Below are positions 47,417-56,284 of a stretch of DNA of 64,000 nucleotides, piece by piece; positions within the stretch are counted from its first letter, which is position 1, and each line of letters starts with the position of its first letter. The stretch comes from Keguizhuia sedimenti (GTDB lineage Bacteria; Pseudomonadota; Gammaproteobacteria; Burkholderiales; Burkholderiaceae_D). The stretch spans positions 124,001 to 188,000 of the forward strand of contig JAUYVH010000002.1 of the NCBI GenBank assembly GCA_030715135.1, written 5' to 3'. The position numbers were made by a program, and so were the translations under genes. The notes below the pieces were generated by a model. That model saw only the letters and a program-made list of their open reading frames with translations. It was not told where the DNA came from and ran no database searches.

Positions 47417-48727
47417 ATGGAAAACCAGATTCAATTCGTCCAGTGGCTGCGCTCTGTCGCGCCTTATATCCACGCCTTTCGTGGCAAAACCTTCGTGGTC
47501 GCCTTTCCGGGTGAGCTGGTCATGGCCGGCGCGCTGCCGGTGCTGGCGCATGACTTGTCGCTCCTGCATGCATTGGGCATCAAGGTCGTGATCGTGCACG
47601 GTTCGCGGCCGCAGGTCGAAGAACAGCTGGGCCTGCGCAATGTTGCGCCCCGTTACCACAAGGGCATACGCATCACCGATACCGCGGCACTGGAATGCGC
47701 CAAGGAGGCAGCGGGCGAACTGCGCCTCGATATCGAAGCGGCATTCAGCCAGGGCTTGCCCAATACGCCCATGGCACATGCGGCCATCCGCATTATTTCC
47801 GGCAACTTCGTCGTCGCCCGCCCGATCGGCATCATTGACGGCGTTGATCTTGAACATACTGGTTTGACGCGCAAGATCGCGGCGGAAACCATCCACTCGG
47901 TGCTGGGCGCAGGCGGACTGGTCATGCTGTCGCCGCTGGGCTTCTCCCCGACCGGTGAGGTCTTCAACCTGACAATGGAAGACGTCGCCACGGCGGCGGC
48001 AATTGCGCTGCATGCGGACAAGCTGATCTTCATCACCGAAACACCGATGATGACCGATGCCAGCGGCACGGAAATCCGCGAGCTGTCATCGCATCAGGCG
48101 CAGGCCGTGCTGGATTCCAACTGCCTGGCTTCCGACATTTCGTTCTACCTGCAGCATGCGATCAAGGCCTGCAACAGCGGCGTCCCGCGTGCGCATATCG
48201 TTCCCTTCGCAACGGACGGCTCGGCACTGCTCGAACTGTTCACCCACGACGGCGTCGGCACCATGATTTCGTCCGAGAACCTGGAAAGCCTGCGCGGCGC
48301 AAATATCGAAGACGTCGGCGGCATTCTTCAGCTGATCGAGCCTTATGAAGCCGACGGCACCCTGGTCAAGCGCGGACGGGAATTGCTGGAACGCGAAATC
48401 GAAAACTTTTCCGTAATCGAGCATGACGGCGTGATTTTCGGCTGTGCTGCGCTCTACCCCTTCCCTGAAGAAAAGATGGCGGAAATGGCCTGCCTGATCG
48501 TCAATCCCGAAGCACAGGCGCAGGGCGACGGCGAAAAGCTGCTCAGGCATACGGAAAATCGTGCGCGTGCGCTGGGCTTGAAGAAGCTGTTCGTCCTGAC
48601 GACGCGCACCGCGCACTGGTTCCTGCGCCGCGGCTTCGTTCCTGCAACGGTCGACGACTTGCCGAAGGACCGCCAGCATATGTACAACTGGCAGCGCAAG
48701 TCGCAGGTATTCATCAAGAATTTGTAA
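47417..48727 (+). CDS. argA: amino-acid N-acetyltransferase (N-acetylglutamate synthase)
   Basis: This enzyme of about 436 residues makes N-acetylglutamate, the first step of arginine synthesis. An amino-acid-kinase-like domain (about 1-280, with VVIVHGSRPQVEEQL and KLIFITETPMM) is fused to a GNAT acetyltransferase domain (about 290-436, with AEMACLIVNPEAQAQGDGEKLLRHTENRARALG). This is the classic ArgA layout, and the kinase-like part is the site of arginine feedback in the family. I placed the start at ATG 47417 (MENQIQFVQWLR); ATG 47408 is three codons upstream and equally possible. yggX follows 53 bp downstream. Confidence 0.95.
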   Translation: MENQIQFVQWLRSVAPYIHAFRGKTFVVAFPGELVMAGALPVLAHDLSLLHALGIKVVIVHGSRPQVEEQLGLRNVAPRYHKGIRITDTAALECAKEAAGELRLDIEAAFSQGLPNTPMAHAAIRIISGNFVVARPIGIIDGVDLEHTGLTRKIAAETIHSVLGAGGLVMLSPLGFSPTGEVFNLTMEDVATAAAIALHADKLIFITETPMMTDASGTEIRELSSHQAQAVLDSNCLASDISFYLQHAIKACNSGVPRAHIVPFATDGSALLELFTHDGVGTMISSENLESLRGANIEDVGGILQLIEPYEADGTLVKRGRELLEREIENFSVIEHDGVIFGCAALYPFPEEKMAEMACLIVNPEAQAQGDGEKLLRHTENRARALGLKKLFVLTTRTAHWFLRRGFVPATVDDLPKDRQHMYNWQRKSQVFIKNL

Positions 48728-48780
48728 ATCTTGTCGGCCAGCCGTTCTGGCCAGGCATTCACTGATTAAGGAGCAAGAAC

Positions 48781-49053
48781 ATGGCACGTACCGTCCATTG
48801 CATCAAACTGAACAAGGAAGCCGAAGGCCTGGATTTTCCGCCATATCCTGGCGAACTCGGCAAGCGCATCTATGAGAACGTCTCGAAAGAGGCCTGGGCC
48901 GCCTGGATCAAGCACCAGACCATGCTGGTCAATGAAAATCGCCTGAATCTGGCGGATTCGCGCGCGCGCAAATATCTGGCAACGCAGATGGAAAACCATT
49001 TCTTCGGCAGCGGCGCGGATGCGGCAGCAGGCTATGTGCCGCCGACGGAGTAG
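48781..49053 (+). CDS. yggX: Fe(II) trafficking / oxidative damage protection protein YggX
   Basis: This 90-residue protein matches YggX throughout: [55 protein letters not shown] and [12 protein letters not shown]. The family protects iron-sulfur proteins from oxidation and affects labile iron; Cys7 is the conserved cysteine. AAGGAG before ATG 48781 supports the start. It follows argA closely on the same strand, an arrangement I recall from related Burkholderiales, so co-transcription is likely. Confidence 0.95.
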   Translation: MARTVHCIKLNKEAEGLDFPPYPGELGKRIYENVSKEAWAAWIKHQTMLVNENRLNLADSRARKYLATQMENHFFGSGADAAAGYVPPTE

Positions 49054-49544
49054 GACGATCCGCTTTGAATCGATAGGCTGAACCTCTCTGGAGCTACTCA
49101 GAGACAGGGGCCGGCACCCGGATATGCCGGTAAAGCCGGCATGAGCGATTGCCTTACGTAAGCATCGTATGCTTTGCCCAGAATAGAATAGTTCGGTCCT
49201 TTCCTTTCGCCCATCTACGACTGCGCAATCCGGCACGTGCCATCCGCCGGATTGTCCGCAACAACATTTCTGCGCCGGCTCCCGCCAGGCAGCGCTGCTG
49301 CCTTTTCATCCGATGCTTTATTCCGGTAATGCGCTTGCACTTTCTATTTCGCACAATCAGGCAAGCCTTGCACTACACCTTGCAGATCCGTTGGGTCGTG
49401 CGATTCGCCCATAAGCTGACAGTCATCAATCAGATGAGTCTCATGTTATGTTTAACATGGCGGCAATGCTGCAAATGAAGCAAACTGGACGCCAAGCTGT
49501 GTCCGCGCATACAGGAAAAAATCAAACAAGACTTAGGGGGAAAA
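49054..49544. other. gene-free interval at the border of the exopolysaccharide locus
   Basis: About 490 bp with no convincing gene. A hairpin ATGCCGG/CCGGCAT (49124-49142) without a T tract lies 70 bp after yggX and may end that transcript. An operator-like dyad is at 49442-49459. The base composition becomes more A/T-rich towards 49545, where the exopolysaccharide genes begin. Confidence 0.5.
49442..49459. promoter_or_regulatory. operator-like dyad upstream of first exopolysaccharide gene
   Basis: CATGTTA and TAACATG form a perfect 7-bp inverted repeat around a 4-bp centre, 86 bp before the glycosyltransferase start at 49545. Size and position fit a dimeric repressor or activator site; no known regulator is matched. 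Confidence 0.4.
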
Positions 49545-50648
49545 ATGATAAAGGTTGCGTTAATTGCTAATGAACCTCCTCCTTACCGCATTCCAATTTT
49601 CAACCGCCTTGCAGCACTATCGAATTTTTCGCTTCAAGTGCTCTTCTGTTGCCGTCGCGAGCCCAACCGGCATTGGAATTACCCCGCATTCGAGTTTGAC
49701 CATGTATTCCTGCGCGAGCATATAAGCGAGGTAAACGGACGATACATTCACAATAATCCGGACGTTTTCGGACGATTAAGAGAATTCTCTCCCGATGTCG
49801 TTGTGACAAATGGATTCAACCCGACGCACCTGTACGCTTTTTCATATGCTGCCGTTAGAAAAACCGGCTATGTAGTGATGACGGACGGGACCGCCAAATC
49901 TGAACGCAGGCTATCCATAGTGCATCGAATGATTCGCCGCCTGGTATATGCAAGAGCAGACGCCTATGTATATGCCAGTCTTGGCGGAAAAGAATTGTAT
50001 GCAGACTACAATATTGCTGCGGACAGATGTTTCCAATCTCATTTATGCGTAAATAACGACACCTTTAAAGCGACAATTGGACAGGTCCCCAAGCGCTTCG
50101 ATTTTATTGTTAGCGGACGTATCGACCCAATTAAAAATCCTTTTTTTGCGTTGGCCGTCGCAAAGGAAGTTGCTGGAAGACTTAACAGAAAAGTCAGAAT
50201 TTTATTTGTAGGCGCCGGCGGTCTGAGCGACGATTTAAAAAGAGCGGCGCACCTCGAAGCCGACCTTGTTGAGGCGCACTTCCATGGCTTTGCAAAACAG
50301 GAAGAGCTTCCCTCCTTATATCAATCCGCGTGGATTCTGCTTTTCCCCTCACTTTGGGATCCGTGGGGAGTGGTTGCCAACGAAGCCTGTGCATCCGGAG
50401 TTCCTGTCATCGTCTCGCCTCACGCAGGTGCCGCCGGTGAGTTGATCATCGATAAGCTGAACGGTTTTATCTGCGAGCTGGACGTTAATCTATGGGCGGA
50501 GCATGCTGTTTCGCTTTTGACGAAACCACCGTTGTGGCAAGATTTTTCGCAACGCAGCCTGTCCGCGGCAGAGGCTTATAACTTCGACACTGCGGCAAGC
50601 GGACTGGCCGATGCCTGTTCCTATGCTGCAAAGCGAAGGAGCCTATAA
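49545..50648 (+). CDS. GT4-like glycosyltransferase of exopolysaccharide locus
   Basis: This 367-residue GT-B-fold enzyme starts MIKVALIANEPPPYRIPIFNRL, a typical GT4 opening. It has FIVSGRIDPIKNPFFAL at the donor-domain entry and FPSLWDPWGVVANEACASGVPVIVS with the EX7E-type glutamate. It would add one sugar to the lipid-linked repeat unit at the cytoplasmic membrane face; donor and linkage are not readable. A strong purine tract (TAGGGGGAAAA) precedes ATG 49545. It is convergent with the flippase gene (38-bp gap). Codon and base use look more A/T-rich than the housekeeping genes just upstream. Confidence 0.88.
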   Translation: MIKVALIANEPPPYRIPIFNRLAALSNFSLQVLFCCRREPNRHWNYPAFEFDHVFLREHISEVNGRYIHNNPDVFGRLREFSPDVVVTNGFNPTHLYAFSYAAVRKTGYVVMTDGTAKSERRLSIVHRMIRRLVYARADAYVYASLGGKELYADYNIAADRCFQSHLCVNNDTFKATIGQVPKRFDFIVSGRIDPIKNPFFALAVAKEVAGRLNRKVRILFVGAGGLSDDLKRAAHLEADLVEAHFHGFAKQEELPSLYQSAWILLFPSLWDPWGVVANEACASGVPVIVSPHAGAAGELIIDKLNGFICELDVNLWAEHAVSLLTKPPLWQDFSQRSLSAAEAYNFDTAASGLADACSYAAKRRSL

Positions 50649-50686
50649 GCTTATTGAACCCGGTTGAATGCTGCTGCGCTCAATAG

Positions 50687-51961
50687 TCAGACGCGTCCAT
50701 TTGCCTCCAGCGGCTGCGGATAAATGAAGCGCATTTTTTTAATTTTTGCAAAAACGAACCCTCCCTGCACGATCATGGAAGTCGCCGCCGTCAACGAAGA
50801 CGCGACCGCAGCTCCGAGAAGGCCGAATTTCATAATCGACCATAAGCCGATCGTCATGGTAAACGCCGTGGCGGCAAGGTTCGCCAGGAACGATGCCCTG
50901 GAATCAGCCATGGCCAAGGAATATGCGCCGAATATCATTCCTATCACGGTGAAAAGCGCCCCGGGAAGCATCCAGCGCAAGACAGTGACAGCATGGTCAT
51001 AATTGCCGGCGTAAACTACATGCAATATCTCTAGCGCAAAAACATATATCACAAGTACAAATACTGCTCCGCCCGCAATGGTCAGGACAAAAGTCTGGAC
51101 TAGATGACGGCGGAATTCATTAGCCCCCTTCTCCTTCATCAAGGATGCCGCCCTTGACGGAAGATAGTTATCGACTGTCTGCATGACCAGGCTCCCTGCC
51201 CGCAGGATATTTCCGCAGGCAGTAAATGTTGCCACCGCGGCCGGCCCCATGGAAGCAATTAAAAGAGGATAAATCTGACCTGCGCTCCAGATCGTTATTA
51301 CCGTCAATACCAGCCACTTTGAGATACTCCAGTGCTGCCTGCTTATCTCCTTCAGCGATATTCTGCCTGCCCGGCCGGGAAAATCAATCGTTCGGATATC
51401 AAACAGAAACGCGGCCAGAGATGTAGCGGCCATAACAAGAAATGCTGAGTAGGCACTTATTTCCCACCAATAGTTCATCCCCACAATGATGACAAGCTGG
51501 CCGCAATAACTGATGAAATCACTGCGGACGGCATTTTGAATCCGGTTTATCGTGTACCAGTAGCGCCTTATCATTTCTTGCAAAAGGAAGCAGAGCAGAT
51601 AGCAGGCACAGCTTAAAAATAAATAAAAATCAGGAAAGAACTGCAGTGAAAGAGCACCCAGAACAACAATGGCTACTGGAATCGCGATCCATAAAGCTTT
51701 AAGAAGCACCAGAAGACGGTCGAGAACAAGATCTGCCTTTTCGGCTGCACCAAGAATATCCAGCGGCCTGGTAATCAACGCCCTTTGCATATTGGCCAGA
51801 AATAGCATGGCCAGCATCGCAAGGCTGAAGAAACCATAATTTGCCACGTCCAGATGACGAGCCAAATAAATCAGGGTAAAGAAATTGCTTCCCGAAACAA
51901 TGACCTGGTCCAGCAAGGCAAGCAGTTTCGGTTCGGTGATCGCGGTCTTAAGTATTCTCAT
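50687..51961 (-). CDS. Wzx-type oligosaccharide flippase
   Basis: This 424-residue membrane protein has about 12 hydrophobic helices across its whole length. It opens with a VIVSGSNFFTLIYLARHLDVANYGFFSLA region, typical of MOP-superfamily polysaccharide transporters (Wzx/RfbX). It would flip undecaprenyl-linked repeat units to the periplasmic side, before polymerisation by the Wzy-like protein encoded at 61321-62577. It is the only minus-strand gene in the first exopolysaccharide block and so needs its own promoter in the 187 bp before 52149. Confidence 0.88.
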   Translation of the reverse strand: MRILKTAITEPKLLALLDQVIVSGSNFFTLIYLARHLDVANYGFFSLAMLAMLFLANMQRALITRPLDILGAAEKADLVLDRLLVLLKALWIAIPVAIVVLGALSLQFFPDFYLFLSCACYLLCFLLQEMIRRYWYTINRIQNAVRSDFISYCGQLVIIVGMNYWWEISAYSAFLVMAATSLAAFLFDIRTIDFPGRAGRISLKEISRQHWSISKWLVLTVITIWSAGQIYPLLIASMGPAAVATFTACGNILRAGSLVMQTVDNYLPSRAASLMKEKGANEFRRHLVQTFVLTIAGGAVFVLVIYVFALEILHVVYAGNYDHAVTVLRWMLPGALFTVIGMIFGAYSLAMADSRASFLANLAATAFTMTIGLWSIMKFGLLGAAVASSLTAATSMIVQGGFVFAKIKKMRFIYPQPLEANGRV

Positions 51962-52148
51962 ACTTCCATATCAATGCAGATACTGTAATGTCGACCCCGT
52001 TTTTTAAATCCGGCGCTCAAGAATGACACTATAAGATTGCGGCGCCGTAAAAATCTTCTTAATCTAGTATTGTGTTGTGGAGCATCAAGACATCCTGACC
52101 CTAAGTTGTTAGAAGTAGAGTGCCTACCAACTTTCATTGACTACTCAA

Positions 52149-53237
52149 ATGAAGGCGCTTCTCTTCAGCCAGCATTTTTCCGAATATGTAATGACCGTCG
52201 CCTCCGGATTTGACGAGGATGAAGAGATCGCCCTGATCATAAGTAAAGAAAATTATGAGGCCGAAATAGCTGGCAGCGTTCCCGTTTCTCCTTTTCCAGT
52301 GCATTTAGTCAGCATGCCCGGCCCAAGGCATGTGTCAGCTTTCTTAAAAAGCCTGTATGTCTTTCACCGGTGGTTGAGTAAAAATCGGCCAGAGATCGTC
52401 CACTTCCAGGAAATGCCCAAGGGCTTCACTTTCTTATGCTGGCTTTTAAGCCACCGCTCAAAAAGGGTACTGACGATTCATGATGTGACCAGCCATCCGG
52501 GCCAAGACTCAAACACCTCTTCCCGCCAGGAATTCATTAAGAATCACATGCGGAAAACGGCCGATGCAATCATTGTCCACGGCAACAATTTATATACCCA
52601 GCTCGCCGCCCTAAATCCGGATTACTCAAAAAAAGTATCTGTAATTCCGCACCCTTCTCTCAGGACGCTTGCTTCCATTAATTGGAAAAAGCCCGTGGAT
52701 AACCGCATTCTTTTCTTTGGCCGGATCGCCAAGTACAAAGGATTAAGCTACTTGCTGGAAGCGTCGCTAATACTTCAACAGCGTCATGTTCCCTTTCTTC
52801 TTGTGATCGCAGGTCAGGGCGAAGACCTTGAAGCCAACATGCCACTGCTGGAAAAAATAGAAAAGAAACAAGTCATCAACAGGCGCATCGGTCCGGACGA
52901 AATCGAAATTCTTTTCAAGCAGACGGACGTTGTGGTCCTTCCTTATATTGAAGCTTCCCAGTCGGGAGTGGCGGCCTACGCATTGGGTTTTGGGAAACCT
53001 TGTGTAGCGACCGATACAGGCAGCTTGACGGAGGTTGTTCAAGACGGCCATAACGGGCTGATCTGCTCACCAGGAAATTCCAGAGAATTGGCTGACTGCC
53101 TTGAAAAGCTTCTTGTGGACACGGATCTGCTCCACCATTGTGCCCATAATGCCTATCACATGGCCACGGAATCATTTTCCCCAAAAAGAATAGCGTCCCA
53201 GACATTTGAAGCGTATAAAAAAATTCTTCCCATCTAA
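52149..53237 (+). CDS. GT4-family glycosyltransferase of exopolysaccharide locus
   Basis: This 362-residue enzyme has HFQEMPKGFTF, LTIHDVTSHPGQD and RILFFGRIAKYKGLSYLLEA in the donor-binding half. VLPYIEASQSGVAAYALGFGKPCVATDTGS follows, a GT4 layout with the conserved glutamate region. It would extend the repeat unit. ATG 52149 gives the natural start, though no clear ribosome binding site is seen; a TTG four codons upstream is in frame. It is divergent from the flippase gene. Its base composition is A/T-rich relative to regions 1-4. Confidence 0.88.
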   Translation: MKALLFSQHFSEYVMTVASGFDEDEEIALIISKENYEAEIAGSVPVSPFPVHLVSMPGPRHVSAFLKSLYVFHRWLSKNRPEIVHFQEMPKGFTFLCWLLSHRSKRVLTIHDVTSHPGQDSNTSSRQEFIKNHMRKTADAIIVHGNNLYTQLAALNPDYSKKVSVIPHPSLRTLASINWKKPVDNRILFFGRIAKYKGLSYLLEASLILQQRHVPFLLVIAGQGEDLEANMPLLEKIEKKQVINRRIGPDEIEILFKQTDVVVLPYIEASQSGVAAYALGFGKPCVATDTGSLTEVVQDGHNGLICSPGNSRELADCLEKLLVDTDLLHHCAHNAYHMATESFSPKRIASQTFEAYKKILPI

Positions 53238-53375
53238 ATTTTCAGGCAACGAAATTTTTCCATTGCATCAGTTTTCCCTTTATCGATTGATCAATCTCAA
53301 CAACTCTATTTTTTCCATCCGGAAGCCGCAACAATTCTTCTAAATTACACATGGATTCCATGGAGTGACAATTTT

Positions 53376-53411
53376 GACCGTGCCGTCCCTACGTGCAGGG
53401 ACGGCACGGTC
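53376..53411. repeat. perfect 15-bp-stem hairpin between exopolysaccharide genes
   Basis: GACCGTGCCGTCCCT (53376-53390) pairs perfectly with 53397-53411 around the loop ACGTGC. No T tract follows. It lies 58 bp before the VirK/YbjX gene start and 139 bp after the glycosyltransferase stop. It could be an RNA stabiliser, a terminator without a U tract, or a leader regulatory structure. Confidence 0.65.
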
Positions 53412-53468
53412 GTCAAACGGCCGACGGAAGCTTTCCCACAAAGAATTTCCCCCAACGGAGTAAGTAAC

Positions 53469-54431
53469 ATGATCGGATATTCTTCATGGAAAGTTCTGCT
53501 TAATTCCTTTAATGGCGCCATTTCGCGCCAGTTCCATAACAGATCGCCTAGGGAATGTTCCAAAGCCTTGATATTCGCGATACGTTATCGCCTTCTTCCT
53601 TTATTGCCCCATCTTCCCAGCCATATTGCTCTCGTACGTACCTTGTCCCACCCCTGTTCCGCCGAATTGACAAAGCGGCACCCGTCCATCGAGTACAAAT
53701 ATCTTCGGACCTACATAGCATCGGAACTATCCATCAAGGAACGGCTGCACATCCTTCAGAACCATCATCAATACCTGCAGAAAATTGTCCCTCCCGATTT
53801 CTTCGCCAGGATTTTTGATTCCAGGATCCTCTTATGGGAATACGAGGCGGAGCAACATGTATTGAGCGTATCAATGAGCTATCCGCACTCGCCCAGAAAT
53901 ACACAGGAACAATTTGATCAGGAAGGGGATATTTCATTGATTTTTGAAGTTGATTCTTCGCCGATTTACAAATTGAATTTTAGTATCGTGCCTGGTTCGG
54001 TCTTCAAGATCGAATCGAACCAGGCACTTTTTATCGGATGCCTGCAAGGCGCTTACGGAAAGTTCGACCTGATTAAAACTGCAGCGGCCGCCTGCGAAAA
54101 AACCCATCCGGCAGTCCTGCTGTCTTTTGCGGCTGCAGCCATTGCAGAATCCCTTAACATTCATGTCGTTATTGGCGCCAGTGAAAGACGCCAACTTTGT
54201 GCAGACGACAATAAATCCGTATTTGATTACGATAAATTCTGGCAGGATCTTGGTGCGCATAGAACCTCTTCAAATGTATTTCTGTTACCTGTTCCCTTTC
54301 CTTTTAAACCTATTGAATCCATTAAACGGCCCTACCGTTCCAAGGCAATGCGCAAGCACGCCTTCATCCAGACTTTCTCTCAACAGGTAAAAGCGAGTTT
54401 TGATCGCGCTTTATTGACCTCCCCTCAATAA
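53469..54431 (+). CDS. VirK/YbjX family (DUF535) protein
   Basis: This 320-residue protein fits the VirK/YbjX (DUF535) family. The middle has HILQNHHQYLQKI, FDQEGDISLIFEVDSSPIYKLNFSIVPG and IFIGCLQGAYGKFDLIKTA-like sequence. The end has FDYDKFWQDLGA. Family members have been linked to virulence and resistance to membrane-active peptides; the biochemistry is unknown. No signal peptide is obvious. GGAG eight bases before ATG 53469 supports the start. Its presence among polysaccharide genes is unusual and may reflect an envelope role or chance insertion. It is A/T-rich like its neighbours. Confidence 0.82.
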   Translation: MIGYSSWKVLLNSFNGAISRQFHNRSPRECSKALIFAIRYRLLPLLPHLPSHIALVRTLSHPCSAELTKRHPSIEYKYLRTYIASELSIKERLHILQNHHQYLQKIVPPDFFARIFDSRILLWEYEAEQHVLSVSMSYPHSPRNTQEQFDQEGDISLIFEVDSSPIYKLNFSIVPGSVFKIESNQALFIGCLQGAYGKFDLIKTAAAACEKTHPAVLLSFAAAAIAESLNIHVVIGASERRQLCADDNKSVFDYDKFWQDLGAHRTSSNVFLLPVPFPFKPIESIKRPYRSKAMRKHAFIQTFSQQVKASFDRALLTSPQ

Positions 54432-54694
54432 AAAAGTAGCCAATCCGGCAATCTTATTTTCCGAACAGCTTTTCGGCGAATAAGGTTATTAATCCTTGGC
54501 ACTCTCTTAAGCAATCAATAAGAAAATAGTTGCTCCGTCAACTATTTTTCAAAACATCAATATAAATTTTCCGGAATAAATATTCCCTGTCGGAACTAAA
54601 TATATTTCCTTCCGTCAAAACTTGCTCGTGAGGTATATCCCTATACCTTGTTTAGCAAAGTGGTACGTCGCGTACCCTTCTCCGTAAAGTTTTG

Positions 54695-56080
54695 ATGAAA
54701 AGTCTTCGTTTATCCCCCTCATATTTACGCGTTCCTCTAACTGTCAGCTTCGCCATACTCCTTGCCTCCTGTGGCGGCGGAAGCGGGGAATCGAGCGGCT
54801 CCGAAAATGGCACCACACGTTCCGGCGCCGAGCTAACACAGGCGGATACGTATGCCGCCCGAAAGATAAAAAATCCCAAGACTGCACCGGCACCAACACC
54901 AACACCGGCACCGGCACCGGCTCCAGAACCTGTGCCGTCCACACCGCCTGCTGACGGCGGACGCGTCGTGTCGCCGGAATTCTTTGGCATGCATCTCGCA
55001 GCGCAAACATATGAAGGATGGCCGAGCGTGAAATTCGCCATACAACGTACCTGGGATTCCTGGCCAGGAGTCGCTTGGAGCGAACTGAATCCGTCTCCCG
55101 GCGTATATAAGTGGGACTCATTGGATTCGCTGGTCAATGATTCCATCGCCCATGGCGTCGACCTGGTATACACATTCGGCTATGTTCCGCAATGGGCATC
55201 AACAAACAAGACCGGAAACTGCGATGGTGCCGGCGCTGGCTCTTGCTATGCCCCCGAAACGCAGGCCTGGCGCGATTTTGTAACTCAGATTACGCAGCGC
55301 TATAAAGGGAAAATCAAGTATTGGGAAATCTGGAATGAACCGAATGCAGGCAATTTCTGGAAAGGCTCTCATGCTCAGCTGGTTGATATGTCGCGTGAAG
55401 CCTATCCAATTATTAAGAATAGCGGCGGCACAGTACTATCCCCATCCCCGCAAGGAACGGCTTCGCATACATGGATTGACGGCTTTCTGGCAGCGGGCGG
55501 AAAGTCCTATTTCGACATCCTTACCTTCCACGGCTATCTGTATGGCCCACCGGAATACCTGAATGCGCTGGTTGCCAATATCCGTGCAGTACAGTCAAAG
55601 CATGGCGTATCTTCCAAACCTCTCTGGGATACGGAACATAGCTGGGGAGACAAGACCTGGCCTATGGGCGGAGACCAGGATCAACAATCGGCGTGGCTTG
55701 CCCGCTATGTCGTCCTGAGCTTTTTCCATGGCATTGAGCGTTCGTTCTGGTATGGCTGGGAACACTTTAACTGGGGCTCGTTATTTGACCGCACGACGGA
55801 CACCATACTGAAACCCGGCATCGCTTATCGTGAAGTTTACAACTGGATGATCGGATCCAGTTTTCATCCCTGCCAGAGTAGCAATAATGTCTATCAATGC
55901 CGTATAACGCGTGCTGATGGATACGAAGGCCTCATCGTATGGAATGGAAACGGACAGTCTGCATTTTCCGTTCCTGCCGGCTACGTCAGAGCGCGAACGA
56001 TCGATGCAAGCTCTTCTGCTATCAGTGCCGGTCAAGCCATCAATATCGGAATCAAACCGCTATTGCTTGAAAATAAATAA
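54695..56080 (+). CDS. secreted lipoprotein glycoside hydrolase (GH39/PslG-like)
   Basis: This 461-residue predicted lipoprotein has a signal peptide ending in LLASC (lipobox Cys26), followed by a Gly/Ser-rich stretch and a Pro/Ala/Thr linker (about 64-86). A TIM-barrel-type hydrolase domain (about 90-400) comes next. The acid/base glutamate is Glu215 in WEIWNEPN, and the likely nucleophile is Glu314 in LWDTEHSWG; both are present, so it should be active. The arrangement resembles PslG-type hydrolases encoded within exopolysaccharide loci, which cut or release the polymer. It is preceded by a strongly A/T-rich 260-bp stretch and followed by an intrinsic terminator. An in-frame TTG lies one codon upstream. 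Confidence 0.85.
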   Translation: MKSLRLSPSYLRVPLTVSFAILLASCGGGSGESSGSENGTTRSGAELTQADTYAARKIKNPKTAPAPTPTPAPAPAPEPVPSTPPADGGRVVSPEFFGMHLAAQTYEGWPSVKFAIQRTWDSWPGVAWSELNPSPGVYKWDSLDSLVNDSIAHGVDLVYTFGYVPQWASTNKTGNCDGAGAGSCYAPETQAWRDFVTQITQRYKGKIKYWEIWNEPNAGNFWKGSHAQLVDMSREAYPIIKNSGGTVLSPSPQGTASHTWIDGFLAAGGKSYFDILTFHGYLYGPPEYLNALVANIRAVQSKHGVSSKPLWDTEHSWGDKTWPMGGDQDQQSAWLARYVVLSFFHGIERSFWYGWEHFNWGSLFDRTTDTILKPGIAYREVYNWMIGSSFHPCQSSNNVYQCRITRADGYEGLIVWNGNGQSAFSVPAGYVRARTIDASSSAISAGQAINIGIKPLLLENK

Positions 56081-56151
56081 TGCATAAGCCGCATCGAGAC
56101 AATAGATGAGCGGAAGGCTGTGCTTAAACCGTTCATCCATAATTCTCAATC

Positions 56152-56178
56152 AAGCGAGTCCTCGGGCTCGCTTTTTTT
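56152..56178 (+). terminator. intrinsic terminator after glycoside hydrolase gene
   Basis: AAGCGAG (56152-56158) pairs with CTCGCTT (56167-56173) around an eight-base loop, and the T tract runs through 56178. It lies 72 bp after the hydrolase stop and ends the plus-strand block. Confidence 0.85.
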
Positions 56179-56284
56179 ATATCTTCGCGCACTGCTACCG
56201 AAAGATCCGGCGCGAATCAATGGCCGCCCAAGAGAGATGGCGGACGACGAATCCCGTAGCGGCATAAAAATATCGTCGCTTTCT

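Noticed and set aside
54885-54935. Short tandem CCGGCA/CCAACA repeats, considered as a microsatellite or CRISPR-like feature
   Set aside because: They encode the Pro/Ala/Thr linker of the lipoprotein hydrolase and have no spacer structure.
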